From Ianthella basta (taxonomy: Eukaryota; Porifera; Demospongiae; Verongiida; Ianthellidae): DNA of 64,000 bases. Positions 46,651 through 59,032 of the stretch are shown here, one piece after another. The notes below the pieces were generated by a model. It was given only the letters and a program-made list of their open reading frames with translations. It was not told the DNA's origin and did not search any database. How positions within the stretch are numbered: position 1 is the first letter of the stretch; each line of letters begins with the position of its first letter. Both the position numbers and the translations under genes were made by a program. The stretch spans positions 10,357,733 through 10,421,732 of the forward strand of contig OZ025870.1 in NCBI GenBank assembly GCA_964019415.1. Direction: 5' to 3'.

Positions 46651-47296
46651 ACAAATTCCAGTAATAAAGGAGTCTGAAATGCCCAAGCTGTAATCTGCTT
46701 AGTGATGACACACTTCTAGTGCATATCTGTTCCCCATTGTTTCATAATGTATTTTGTATAATGTATTATCTTATTATCTTAAATTCAATGATATTATAAT
46801 GTATTATGAGAGCTGCATGCAAATTAAAGCCATAATAATACTATATAGACCTGTGCCATGACCTTTGAACCATCCTGTATTACTAAGCAGTCGACTAGCG
46901 ACCATTATAATTACTAGCAACTTATATGCCCAAACTATAATAGATGCAGCTAGTCATCTATGGGAGAGAGGATGTTGAGCAGCTTGAGGTATGGGCAAGA
47001 GAGATATTCTCTAACATCTCCAATAAAGGCATCCAACCTACCCAGCCTCCAAGGCAACCCTTCCCCGCTGGTTACAAGGCAAGGCTGATTGTCTACAAAC
47101 CACTGACTCCCACTCACCAGCTCAGAATCTTATGGCAGACAACGAGCAGGCAGGACCTGTACAGGTACACAGGAAATATATGGCCTGCATATACAGAGAG
47201 CTAGCGACGAGAGCGCATGCTGGCTGGTTGGTTCTAATTTGATATCAATGTATCTCTGCTTCTCTCTATCTCTCTCTGTCACTCCATTCTTCATAC

Positions 47297-47321
47297 ACAC
47301 ACATGCACACACACACTGCAT

Positions 47322-47405
<84 letters not shown>
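47297..47405. repeat. (CA)n microsatellite before M16 exon 4 (copy 3)
   Basis: About 40 uninterrupted CA units preceded by CACTGCATG. Homologous to those in copies 1 and 2. Confidence 0.97.
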
Positions 47406-47406
<1 letters not shown>

Positions 47407-49149
47407 CACCTTTCTTCAGGTTTCGAGTAATAGAATTCATCTCAGAGCTCCTCAACTATAGAGGAAAGGGTGGTCTCCCTCACTACCTCAAGGACACTCA
47501 CTCCTGGGCTTCTTCCATAATATTCCATCAACTAAATATCACTAGCGGTTTTGCTCTCTTCTTCATTGACATTGACCTGACAGACGCTGGTGTTGCTCAT
47601 GTGGAGGATGTGGTTACAGGAGTGTTTGGGTACATTGCAATGCTGAAGGACAGTGAGGATGATGAGTTGAATGCAGTGTGGGAGGGGCTGAAGGCACTGG
47701 ACCAGATAAAGTTTGACTATGCACCGCCACCTTCTGGCTCTGTGTTCGAGATCAGGTGAGCTTTGTGCATGTATACACATAAATCCAATCAAATATAAAG
47801 AATTCCATATATATATAGGAATGTGCACAATGTCTTTTTCCACATAATATTGTGAAGTGCATGTTAAAATTGGCTTCATGCTGTCTGCATTTCTTCTTTT
47901 GCCTTCTGCATGATCAGTTTCCTCAATCTTTCCATTCTTTGCTTAAATTACTGCAATTACTAATTACTAAAAAAAATTACTACTTAATTTTCTGCACTTT
48001 GGTCATACTCTGTGCTCACTTCTCTTTCCACCAGTGACCTAGCAGCAAAAATGCGGACAGTCAAGGACCCTGCAGACTTTCTCTCTCCTCCCCAGCGGTC
48101 TATATGGGATATCACACAAGTCAGAAGTTTCCTCAGTTACCTCACACCGGACAATAGCAACATTCTTTTTGCAAAACCTGACCTTTTATACAGCAACGAG
48201 ACCACACCTCTAAGTATCCATGGCGACTGCACCCAACCAGGAACAGCCCGACACAACTTCAACGTGTCCACAGCTGATTTATATGAGCCCTACTATGGCA
48301 CTCTGTATGCCCTGTATTGCACTGACCCAGAGCTGATCAAGAAGTGGGAAGATCCTGACATTCCCAAGGGCACTTTCTTCTTGCCTGAGTTTCAAAGGTA
48401 CGCACCTCACGACCTCACCCTTCTACCCCTACCGGAGGATCATAGCAAAACACCTCATTTGGTACTTGATAATCTAAATGGTAAGTGCACATCTAAAAAT
48501 TTATGTATTATTATATGCATGACGTCGACAATATAATATAGGTATTGGCTGAACTGTAATTGTACAATTGCCAATTTTTCAGCCACACCTGAAACATACA
48601 GTAGTTCCATTTAATAGATTATAGACTTTTTTGGAACATAAGAAACAATAATACAGTGGAACTGTCTAAGATGGTCACAGTATTAGGCAGCCTCCTCTCT
48701 AAAACAGCCATGCAGCCTCCCTGGCCCCAAATAGCACTATATAAGACATTGTAATCTACCACTGTAGGGCAACCACCTCTCTATAAAGGTCAGTTAGAAC
48801 TGGCCCACAAGTGGCTGTCATAGACAGGTTCCACTGTATTGCATATTCATGATCAATTCTTGATGTGCCTGCAATTATCTTTTTACATTGCCAGTTGTGT
48901 AGCTTAGAATTTTAATCTTTGTTATGCATGCACACTTTCCCTTACTTCTCTCCTCAAGGCTACCGAGTGTGGTGGATGCAGGACTACCAGTTCAGAGACC
49001 CTGTTGTGATTGTCAAGTGTCAGGCGTACACAGGAGCAGTGGCAGCGACAGTGAAGGACCAAGGTGTGTGTGTGTGTGTGGACAATAGAGGTATTGTATG
49101 AGAACACTTGCCTTATTGCATACCATTACAATACCAGATACATGCAAAA

Positions 49150-49300
49150 TGTGTGATTACTCCTAATTCCAGTTCTCTAGCTTGATCAAACATCTGCAAG
49201 GTTTCAGAGCATCTGGTCGAAATGTTTCAAACTCCTGTTTGTTCAAGTTGGTAATTTGAGAACTAACTCCTTGCTCATGTCTACAACAGCTGAGAAGCCC
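49150..49300. repeat. Diverged palindromic repeat in M16 intron 6 (copy 3)
   Basis: Remnant related to 24020-24190 (GGTTTCAGAGCATCTGGTCG, then AAGTTGGTAATTTGAGAAC). The corresponding part of copy 2 intron 6 lacks it. Confidence 0.55.
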
Positions 49301-50913
49301 TCACTTCAGTATGTGATATCATTTCTTCATTAAACCAGCTATGTTTGCTCGTGAACAAAAGCTATATAATTGCTTTCAATGCCATTAATGCTATAGAAAG
49401 GTGTGCTTTGATATTCAAGCAAGTTACACTCAACAGCTAGATACACAAAGCACATCTGAGCAAACTAATGAGATGTGAAAGTTGTTTGTGCAGCCTCAGA
49501 ACTACTATGGATCCCAAGATAAGATTCCAAGTAGCCCCCACCCACCCCACCCTATCCTTTCACTCCACTGCCACTTGTCCCTTCTGATTGCATTTGCAAT
49601 ACATAATGCTATAATTATGTTTTGTGTATGTTCTTTTTTCTCTCCTGCAGCCCTGTCCCAAGTGTTTGTCGACTATGTGTATGAACTACTGAATGAGGTG
49701 ACTGATGTAGCCGCAGATGCATCATATAGAGTGTACTTTAACCTCTTGCCAAGCGGCCTCACCCTTCAGTTCTCTGGTTACAGTGACCCAGAGGTGTTAA
49801 TGAGATTCATGAAGGAGGTGCTGAGTGGTAAGAGATTGAAATGCCATATCTATAGTATTAGTGCATGGCTTTAAATGACATGCTACTGTTATATTTAATA
49901 TGTACTGGAGCCCAACGTAAATGATCATGAAAATTGTATACGCATGACTTGTGCATAAATTTACAGTTACTGTATTTGAAGTTCACCGCACTTGTATGCT
50001 TAATACAGCACTATTACGTCTAACTGTGTATGCAGAGGTATCTGATAGATCAGCTGCTTCCTTCAAAGTCAACATAGACACCCTAGGACTAGCTTACCGA
50101 CGAGTGGTGAACATCCTGAGGAACTACCTGACCACTGCATCACCCTACAACCTTGCATCAGAGCTAATGAGGTGAGGCTCTGAACATGAATTCTGTGCAC
50201 TGCCACTTCTGGAAGTATATGGAGTGTTTTACTCTCACATATCTTTATAATAAAACTAGCAAAAGTCAACCAGTGTGCCTGCATAATTCAATTGTAGTTT
50301 CTACACGAGAGAAAACTTGACAAAATTTGCTTCTACTTCTCTGTTTTTTCTCCTTAGAGTGATGCTGCTGGACCCACATTATTCACGCGCAGAGGTGTTT
50401 GCGGTACTGGACAATGTCACTGTGGACGATTTACCAACTGCTTTGGCTCATTATATGGATGATGTCATAGTTTCCATTTCCAGACTGGAGTGCTATGTAA
50501 CCGGGAATGTGAACCAAAATGGGGTGAGCAATATAAATATACGACTCCTTTGATGATACATCTAACTATACGTGCAAATTATAATTATAGTTATACGTAA
50601 ATAATTTATTTTGAAGAAGAATATTATAATAATTATAAATTTCTTATGCACTCACTGTACTGTGCACCTGCACATGGCCTTTCTCCTATTTTATTTCAGT
50701 GTACCCTCTCTTCCTAGCCTTAGTACATACATATTTCCTTTTTAAAAATTATGGCTTTGCATGGAAATATTCTTATTTGCACTGTACTAATACATACATA
50801 CGTACAAATATACCATTAGACATGAGAAGCTTGATTTATACAATTGCATTGCCTTGTGTCTAGCACAGAAATAATCTTGTGTGTGACAATGTGTTGAGCT
50901 ATGCAACATCTGC

Positions 50914-53900
50914 ATTCATCAGTATAATTATTGAATGTGCTGCTCGTCTACTTGCCCTCAGGCCATTGAGTACTCTAAAGCAATCCGTGAGGCGTTGCTG
51001 CAGAACTCCACTTCTAAAGTGAGTCAAGAGGAGGGAGTGAGGGTGGTCAAAATGAAGCAAGGCACCACAGCACTTGTAACAAGGACTCTTAATCCAGAGG
51101 TGGATGACAACTCAGCCATCGTGGTGGTGAAAGAAGTACGTAAGCATGTGGTATATCACAGACACTGTCTACAATACGTATCGTACTAGTCCAGTGATGA
51201 GCCAAATTTGCTAGTACCAAAACATAGATTGGATAACTTTATGTTGATTGTAAAGGACTTAGGTAAACACCTTAATTTCCTATAGATGCATGTATGTATA
51301 TGTGTGTAGCCCTTTAAATCCCTTGCCACTTTTTTCTTATTTCACTCTGCCACTTGTATAAGCCCCACACCCATGCATCTGCTTTCTCGGGTATCTCCCT
51401 TCACTCCTCCTTACTCCACTAAATTGCTTAATCAACATCTTTTCCTTCCTCCAGTCACTTTTCTCCTCTGTTCATCCTCCTCCTCAATTGTAGGTTGGTC
51501 CCTTGTGTGATGTTATCACTGACCCTAAAGATGGCTCCCCTGTGACCTGTAGTGAGGAGTCTCTGGAGAACACAGTGTACTCTAACGTACTAAACCTGAT
51601 TATGCCGGTAAGTGAGGACACATGGAACTATAGCTAGGGGACTTGTCATGCACACGCACGCATGCACGCACATATGAATGCACATGTACATGCACATGCA
51701 TGCAACTTCATTTTCAAATTATGACAGTGCACGAATGCTGTATAAAAGGCCACTCCCACGAATATTGTACATAGACATTGAGCCCATGCTCTAATTATGT
51801 TCTCTTAGCCAAAACTTCCAATAGGCAAGAATCATAGAGATCAACCCAATTAACAGCACTGCAACCAAGATTGGCTGTGTAACAACATCTGAATGTATGA
51901 ATCAATCTTAAACTAATGGCATTGGCTGGGTTATTCATCACTATGTGGAGCTAGTGATGCATACCTTCAAATTCTCATTCACTTGGTCTGTACTATATGT
52001 CTGTAGCAACAGGTATTATGAGATACGTACGTGTAACAGAAGCGCATAATGAGTATAAGACAGCCTGGCAGACCGGTTCGCCGACAGAAGACTATTCCAC
52101 TGCACACAGCCTGCATGTACCATTCTAAAAGTAGCGCCCCAACTGTGGGAAATTAAGTATCGCAAATGCAATTATTTGCGTAAGCACATCCCTCTCCTAC
52201 CCTTTCCATTTTTGCATTATGTGCTCCTCTTGCTTATTATAAATTAGCAATTACCACATCACAATGAATCTTCCTGCTTGTCCATCCTTTCTGTAGAGTG
52301 CCTGTTCTACTACACTTAGGACGCAGGAGCAACTGGGACATGATGTTTTCTGCGGCACCTTTACACTTGAAAATTTGGTAACCACCCTATTCTTTGTAGT
52401 TCAAAGCTCCTTCAGAGGTCCTCCTTACCTTCTTGATCGTATCAACAACTTCACAGTCACCTATCTTACGTCTGAGCTAAGTAATGCATTCTTTGAGCAA
52501 GGTTTGGAAGCGTACAAGGTTCAATTAAAAGCACAGGACAGAACTCTTCAAGAACAGGTGAATAGACTGTGGATACAAATTCACAACCAGCATTACGAAT
52601 TCAATCGCAGAGAGGTCCTGCTGAATATGATAGAGCGTGTAACCTACAAACAATTTGTTGACTTCTACAAAGCATACCTTCTGGGAAATTTGAACAATGG
52701 AGGCCAGACAAGTGTTAAGGAGCTGTTTATTGGCACTTTTAGTGCTAGAGTTGCCAATGTTACCTTTGATGTACCTCGGCAGGTAGAAGAACAAGATCAG
52801 TATGAGTCAGTGAGAGAGTTCAAGAAGTCAGCCGTGTACTGGGATCAGTAGTACAGTTAATGTTGAATGTAGCGCTGCATTAAACACAAGAAATAATACT
52901 AGCTGGAGAACTTTAGCATAGTCTATAGTCTGACCTTCAGCTTCATTGACTTTTTGTGCAGTTGTAGTTAGTTATGCACACCATATGAAGGGACATTATA
53001 TGTAGTGTTGTGCTTTATAGCTATATTGGCCAAGGCCATATGATGCTGATATGAATGCTGATTATAATAGTATTCATCAGTATAATTATTGAATGTGCTG
53101 CTCGTCTACTTGCCCTCAGGCCATTGAGTACTCTAAAGCAATCCGTGAGGCGTTGCTGCAGAACTCCACTTCTAAAGTGAGTCAAGAGGAGGGAGTGAGG
53201 GTGGTCAAAATGAAGCAAGGCACCACAGCACTTGTAACAAGGACTCTTAATCCAGAGGTGGATGACAACTCAGCCATCGTGGTGGTGAAAGAAGTACGTA
53301 AGCATGTGGTATATCACAGACACTGTCTACAATACGTATCGTACTAGTCCAGTGATGAGCCAAATTTGCTAGTACCAAAACATAGATTGGATAACTTTAT
53401 GTTGATTGTAAAGGACTTAGGTAAACACCTTAATTTCCTATAGATGCATGTATGTATATGTGTGTAGCCCTTTAAATCCCTTGCCACTTTTTTCTTATTT
53501 CACTCTGCCACTTGTATAAGCCCCACACCCATGCATCTGCTTTCTCGGGTATCTCCCTTCACTCCTCCTTACTCCACTAAATTGCTTAATCAACATCTTT
53601 TCCTTCCTCCAGTCACTTTTCTCCTCTGTTCATCCTCCTCCTCAATTGTAGGTTGGTCCCTTGTGTGATGTTATCACTGACCCTAAAGATGGCTCCCCTG
53701 TGACCTGTAGTGAGGAGTCTCTGGAGAACACAGTGTACTCTAACGTACTAAACCTGATTATGCCGGTAAGTGAGGACACATGGAACTATAGCTAGGGGAC
53801 TTGTCATGCACACGCACGCATGCACGCACATATGAATGCACATGTACATGCACATGCATGCAACTTCATTTTCAAATTATGACAGTGCACGAATGCTGTA

Positions 53901-55229
53901 TAAAAGGCCACTCCCACGAATATTGTACATAGACATTGAGCCCATGCTCTAATTATGTTCTCTTAGCCAAAACTTCCAATAGGCAAGAATCATAGAGATC
54001 AACCCAATTAACAGCACTGCAACCAAGATTGGCTGTGTAACAACATCTGAATGTATGAATCAATCTTAAACTAATGGCATTGGCTGGGTTATTCATCACT
54101 ATGTGGAGCTAGTGATGCATACCTTCAAATTCTCATTCACTTGGTCTGTACTATATGTCTGTAGCAACAGGTATTATGAGATACGTACGTGTAACAGAAG
54201 CGCATAATGAGTATAAGACAGCCTGGCAGACCGGTTCGCCGACAGAAGACTATTCCACTGCACACAGCCTGCATGTACCATTCTAAAAGTAGCGCCCCAA
54301 CTGTGGGAAATTAAGTATCGCAAATGCAATTATTTGCGTAAGCACATCCCTCTCCTACCCTTTCCATTTTTGCATTATGTGCTCCTCTTGCTTATTATAA
54401 ATTAGCAATTACCACATCACAATGAATCTTCCTGCTTGTCCATCCTTTCTGTAGAGTGCCTGTTCTACTACACTTAGGACGCAGGAGCAACTGGGACATG
54501 ATGTTTTCTGCGGCACCTTTACACTTGAAAATTTGGTAACCACCCTATTCTTTGTAGTTCAAAGCTCCTTCAGAGGTCCTCCTTACCTTCTTGATCGTAT
54601 CAACAACTTCACAGTCACCTATCTTACGTCTGAGCTAAGTAATGCATTCTTTGAGCAAGGTTTGGAAGCGTACAAGGTTCAATTAAAAGCACAGGACAGA
54701 ACTCTTCAAGAACAGGTGAATAGACTGTGGATACAAATTCACAACCAGCATTACGAATTCAATCGCAGAGAGGTCCTGCTGAATATGATAGAGCGTGTAA
54801 CCTACAAACAATTTGTTGACTTCTACAAAGCATACGTTCTGGGAAATTTGAACAAAGGAGGCCAGACAAGTGTTTAGGAGCTGTTTGTTGGCACTTTTAG
54901 TGCTAAGGTTGCCAATGTTACCTTTGATGTACCTCGGCAGGTAGAAGAACAAGACCAGTACGAGTCAGTGAGAGAGTTCAAGAAGTCAGCCGTGTACTGA
55001 GATCAGTAGTACAGTTAATGTTGAATGTAGCGCTGCATTTAACACAAAAGAAAAATACTAGCTGTAGAACTTTAACATAGTCTGTAGTCTGACCTTCAGC
55101 TTCATTGATAACTCTTTGTGCAGTTGTAGTTAGTTATGCACACCATATGAAGGGACATTATACGTAGTGTTGTGCTTTATAGCTATATAGGCCAAGGACA
55201 TACTGTGTGATGCTGATTATAGCTGAATA
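50914..55229 (+). repeat. Tandem duplication, 2,158-bp unit
   Basis: 50914-53071 is repeated from 53072 with an offset of exactly 2,158 bp (for example exon 10 at 50962 and 53120, exon 12 at 52297 and 54455). The first ~1,760 bp look identical. From about 54836 the second unit picks up differences, suggesting that its tail is the older 3' end of the locus. Confidence 0.9.
53120..55009 (+). pseudogene. M16-family partial copy 4 (exons 10-12 only)
   Basis: Exon 10 (53120-53293), exon 11 (53652-53765) and exon 12 (from 54455) duplicate those of copy 3. Exon 12 has a premature TAG (54875-54877, Lys to stop in the KELLIG region) and a second stop where the other copies have the final Trp of VYWDQ. 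There is no N-terminal half. Splicing of copy 3 exon 9 to these downstream exons is possible in principle and would give a truncated C-terminus. Confidence 0.85.
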
Positions 55230-55499
55230 GTATGGTGGATATACTTGCAATTGTGTATTCTGCATGCTTGACGCATTAACCAAGAAAGACAATTGATCAA
55301 TATATATTATATGCATCAGATCTGTTAACTGTATAAGCGTGTAGTTGTTCCTTTTAATTATAAGTTTTTATAGACAAATGCTCTCGCTCTCCGGAGTGCA
55401 TAATTTCCGGAAAAACTACGGAGATGAACAATTAAAGAATATCGATTATAGTCCAAGTACCATTTTACTAGATCAGTGAGGGTGGGTCGTTGAGCAGCA

Positions 55500-55620
55500 A
55501 TGCCTCAATACCAGCCCCTCCAAGTGTTTACAGAGTCAGACTCGGACGACGACTAGGACGAAGATGACTCCTTTGTGTTGAACTACTCTTCTAGACGACC
55601 AAAAAGACTTTGCCATTGTT
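55500..55620 (+). pseudogene. Start of an unrecognised acidic protein, broken (copy C)
   Basis: Best-preserved copy: MPQYQPLQVFTESDSDDD, then an in-frame TAG where copy B has TGG, then DEDDSFVLNYSSRRPKRLC. Probably an acidic, possibly nuclear, N-terminus. No downstream exon is recognised. Confidence 0.45.
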
Positions 55621-55807
55621 CTAAGAATTAAATGGCTCATTCACAAGTGTGTCCATGGTGCTACACACCCTGCTATGATTCAGAGAATGTCCCTGTGTTG
55701 CCACTGTTGTTTGGAAGCCTTTAAAGGAGACTGGCCCATGAGTAATTTGCATTCCATATAAAGTAGAGAAACAAGGGTGTGTAAATATGTTTCCTCCAAA
55801 AACAAGG

Positions 55808-55961
55808 GAAGATGTAGGGATGGTGCAGTGTGTACCTGCAAGGTATGGCAAAACCACCTGGCGGAAAAACCGTAGGAACAAGTTGGAGGGCCGGTCCATG
55901 CAAAACCCAGATCATTAACATGTGCTGACTTTGAATATGTTTTCACCGTCCCTACATCTGC
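55808..55961 (+). repeat. MITE family 1
   Basis: GAAGATGTAGGGATGGTG to CACCGTCCCTACATCTGC with the standard core. Confidence 0.85.
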
Positions 55962-56563
55962 CAACGTTTTGCTGCACCTCCTACTACTGCATGCCCATTC
56001 CAGCCCTTCAGTTTCCCCTTTATATACACCCACAGGTACAGCCTTACAACTTTCCCATATTTCTGCTTTGTTGCATGTGCTCTGTACACTAGTAATTTGT
56101 CCTTGCAAATTGCTTGCTACTCAATCTACTTTGCTGTGCTCTAGAATCTAGGCCCTCCTGCTCCTTCATGCAACCCATTACGTATTTCGATGTAACAGCT
56201 AGCTGCAAAACCCATATTCTTTGGATTCATCACTTATGTAGCTATGCATCTGAATCCACCTTAGACCCTGGAAAACCACCCAGCTCAGCTATTAGTACAT
56301 GTTATTGCTTACCACTGCTCTTCACTACAGTGCTGCCTGCAAACCGGTGCACCCACTTTCGGGCCCTCTCTGTTTGGCTCTACACTGTAAAAACAGTGGT
56401 GGTTTCAGGCCATGGTCACCAGTGGTGGTTCTCGGGGACAAGCAGTGGTTTCAAACAACCAATATAACACCTTCAGTCCCTGAGAAACACCAATTCCTGG
56501 CTATCCAGGCCTTCCTCATTAGCGCATCAGTCATGTTCATAGATGTATGCATGCAGCATGGTG

Positions 56564-56730
56564 GTACAGCGGATTTATGGAACCTTACAACAGTTCCCAT
56601 ACCTGGGTAGTCGTTACCTAGGATACGGACAGGGTGATATATAATAGGTGTGTACAGTACCAGACAGTATCCTAGGTAACGACTACCCAGGTATGGGAAC
56701 TGTTGCAAGGTTGCATAAATCCGCTGTACA
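56564..56730. repeat. Foldback family 2
   Basis: Near-perfect arms from GTACAGCGGATTTATGG inward to TACCTAGGATAC, inverted on the right. Loop around 56640-56670. Confidence 0.88.
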
Positions 56731-56889
56731 TATGTACATGGGAACATGTAGCTGGAATGGGCATAGGCATGCAATAGGATAGTCTCTTGTGGCAACCCTT
56801 GTTATGGCACACTTACATGTACAATTGCACTATAATACACAGGTGGAGAAACAGGATGGTAGCAAGACTGCAAGCACTGCAAAATGTTG

Positions 56890-57098
56890 GCAGATGTAGG
56901 GATGGTGAAAACATATTCAAAGTCAGCACATGTTAATGACCTGGGTTTTGCATGCATGGACTAGCCCTTCTCCTTGTTGCATGGACCGGCCGGCCCCCCT
57001 CTTTGCGTGGACTGGCCCTCCTCCTTGTTCCTACGGTTTTTCTGCCAGGTGGTCTTGCCATACCTTGCAGGTACACACTGCACCATCCCTACATCTGC
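56890..57098 (-). repeat. MITE family 1, expanded core
   Basis: GCAGATGTAGGGATGGTG to CACCATCCCTACATCTGC. The core carries about three GCATGGAC(T/C)GGCCC-type units. Confidence 0.85.
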
Positions 57099-57292
57099 CC
57101 TTGTTTTTGGAGGAAACACTTATACACACCCTTTGTTCCTGAAATTTAAATCCATACATCCGGGGTGTGTTGATGGTTGCTTAGCACAAGTTTATGGCTA
57201 GGCACTAGCACGTATAAAGCTAAGCTTTGTGTACTTCATATACAGGATGCATGTGATACGGAATCATACTGCTCTACACCCTACCTACCTTG

Positions 57293-57491
57293 GAGACGTT
57301 GCGAAAAGCAACAGCCTTTCCTCTGCAAACAAGCTCGAGTTGTGCACATTCTGTAAGACACAATTCAGAATAGTAAGGATGTTACTCAGGTAATAGGGCA
57401 CACTGGGACTCCCTGAAGCCTTCCGCTTGCTTGGGGAGTCGTACAGCTCGTCATCACTGAGTGGCTCAGAACCTACTTCTACGGCTGCCAT
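57293..57491 (-). pseudogene. FAN1-like exon 1 fragment (unit 4)
   Basis: Encodes MAAVEVGSEPLSDDELYDSP, then VPYYLSNILTILNCVLQN. A small deletion and shift at the 3' end of the exon removes FSNLP and the splice donor. Exon 2 is absent; the flank jumps from a MITE into former intron sequence. Pseudogene. Confidence 0.75.
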
Positions 57492-57496
57492 TGTGA

Positions 57497-57504
57497 TGAC
57501 GTCA
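57497..57504. promoter_or_regulatory. CRE palindrome TGACGTCA (unit 4)
   Basis: Same position as in units 1-3. The unit 5 equivalent (about 61520) has lost it. Function inferred. Confidence 0.4.
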
Positions 57505-57784
57505 CCAGACACATATAGTCATCAGTCGCCCACACTATAGCTAATATTACACTCACTGTACAGTATAAAACTGTCCCAAGCACAAGCTTGTGTCCAAGGA
57601 TCGAGGGAGCAGTTGTTGCACAAGTCTGCTATGAAATTAATTATGTTAGAATACCGTTATGCAAACCTCACCTAACTTCCTGTTTGCACTATATATATAG
57701 AATCACAAAATCATCACAAGCAGCAGCTCTCCGAAATTCAGAGTGTTCAGTGAAGCGTTGAGAGTGAAGAGAAGAGGTGAAAGG

Positions 57785-58230
57785 TAACTTTCATTTCTTC
57801 TTCTATGCTTACTCTGCCTTGGTAAGAAGAGCAGTTGTAGAATGCATCTAGTAATTGTTAATTTGTTTGTTACCGCCTGCTGCAGCGACGGAGCGACACT
57901 TATCCCCCATTTCCTTCTCCCCTCTTCCCTTCCACCTCTATCCAGCACTCTCTGTAGCTACGCTACTAAGGCATGTGTGTTGAGTTTCCATGCGGCTGGT
58001 AAGCAGGAACAACGCACTGTGTTCAAAGGTTTCCCGCTTGACGAGAACGCTACAGTTTCGGTACCGCCACGGAACAGAAACTGATCTGTGTCTGCAACGA
58101 AACTACAACCCCCTCTCCAATGCATTGGTTAGATAGGAATGGCAAGGTGATTCCCAAACTAAAGAAGGCGGTCTACTACAGGCTGGATCACAAGCTTAAG
58201 AGGAAGAAGTCAGGGACAGCTGTTCAACTC
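57785..58230 (+). pseudogene. Secreted Ig-domain gene, copy 4 (no start, truncated)
   Basis: The signal-peptide exon is recognisable (CTTTCATTTCTTCTTCTATG...CTTGGTAAG), but the ATG is destroyed. Exon 2 (from 57946) has a 5-bp insertion (GCTACGCTACTAAG), further shifts near 58060, and ends abruptly at 58230 after the codons for GTAVQL, where family-2 and other repeat sequence begins. The second half of the Ig domain and exons 3-4 are missing. Confidence 0.8.
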
Positions 58231-58388
58231 AAGTTCAAATGAACTCCCTATATCCAGGATGTAAATGGCTTATACAGTGTACAGAGTGCAGTTATACATG
58301 CGCCATGGTGCACACTAGACTGCAATTTCTGGCTATTCAGGCTTTCCTCATTAGCGCTTCAGTCGTATACATGGATGTATGCATGGTG

Positions 58389-58554
58389 GTACAGCGGATC
58401 TATGCAACCTTACAACAGTTCCCATACCTGTGTAGTCGTTACCTAGGATACGAACAGGGTGACATATAATAGGTGTGTACAGTACCAGACAGTATCCTAG
58501 GTAACGACTACCCAGGTATGGGAACTGTTGCAAGGTTGCATAAATTCACTGTAC
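58389..58554. repeat. Foldback family 2
   Basis: Arms as at 56564-56730, inserted next to the truncated Ig copy 4. Confidence 0.85.
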
Positions 58555-58696
58555 ATCTGTACACGGGAACATGTAGCTGGAATGGGCATATGCATGCAAT
58601 AGAATAGTCTCCTGTGGCAACCCTTGTTATTGCACACTCTAATATGCAGGCGGAGAAACAGGATGGTAGCAAGACTGCGAGTGCAGCAAAATGTTG

Positions 58697-58967
58697 GCAG
58701 ATGTAGGGATGGTGAAAAAGTCAGCGCATGTAATGACCTGGGTTTTGCATGGACCGGCCCTCCTCCTTGTTGCATGGACCGACTGGCCCCCCCTCTTTGC
58801 ATGGACCGGCCCTCCTCCTTGTTGCATGGACCGGCCCTCCTCCTTGTTGCATGGACCAGCTGACCCCCTTCTTTGCATGGACCGGCCCTCCACCTTGTTC
58901 CTACAGATTTACGCCAGGTGGTTTTGCCATACCTTGCAGGTACACACTGCACTTTCCCTACATCTGC
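58697..58967 (-). repeat. MITE family 1 with internal minisatellite
   Basis: The terminal repeats GCAGATGTAGGGATGGTG and CTTTCCCTACATCTGC enclose six units of a 25-32 bp repeat beginning GCATGGACC (58747-58900). Other family members have one to three units. Confidence 0.85.
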
Positions 58968-59032
58968 CCTTGTTTTTGGAGGAACCATTTATACACACCC
59001 TTTGTTCCTTGATTTTAATCCATACATCTGGG

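Larger units (their letters stand above)
44795..52851 (+). pseudogene. M16-family metallopeptidase, copy 3 (active-site residues kept, 5' exon broken)
   Basis: Exons: 44795-45363, 46056-46146, 46944-47164, 47420-47755, 48035-48480, 48959-49063, 49651-49827, 50036-50171, 50358-50523, 50962-51135, 51494-51607, 52297-52851. The last eleven are open and in phase. The first has a TAA at 44881-44883 (Lys or Ser codon in copies 1 and 2) and a 17-nt deletion right after the motif, near 45067, that shifts the frame. The motif itself is canonical: AHLCEH (45052-45066) with Glu at 45278-45280, and neighbours are more enzyme-like (NYYFTV, INSEFEL). So this copy descends from an active peptidase but is now unlikely to make one. 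A product starting downstream of the lesions would lack the zinc site. Confidence 0.88.
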
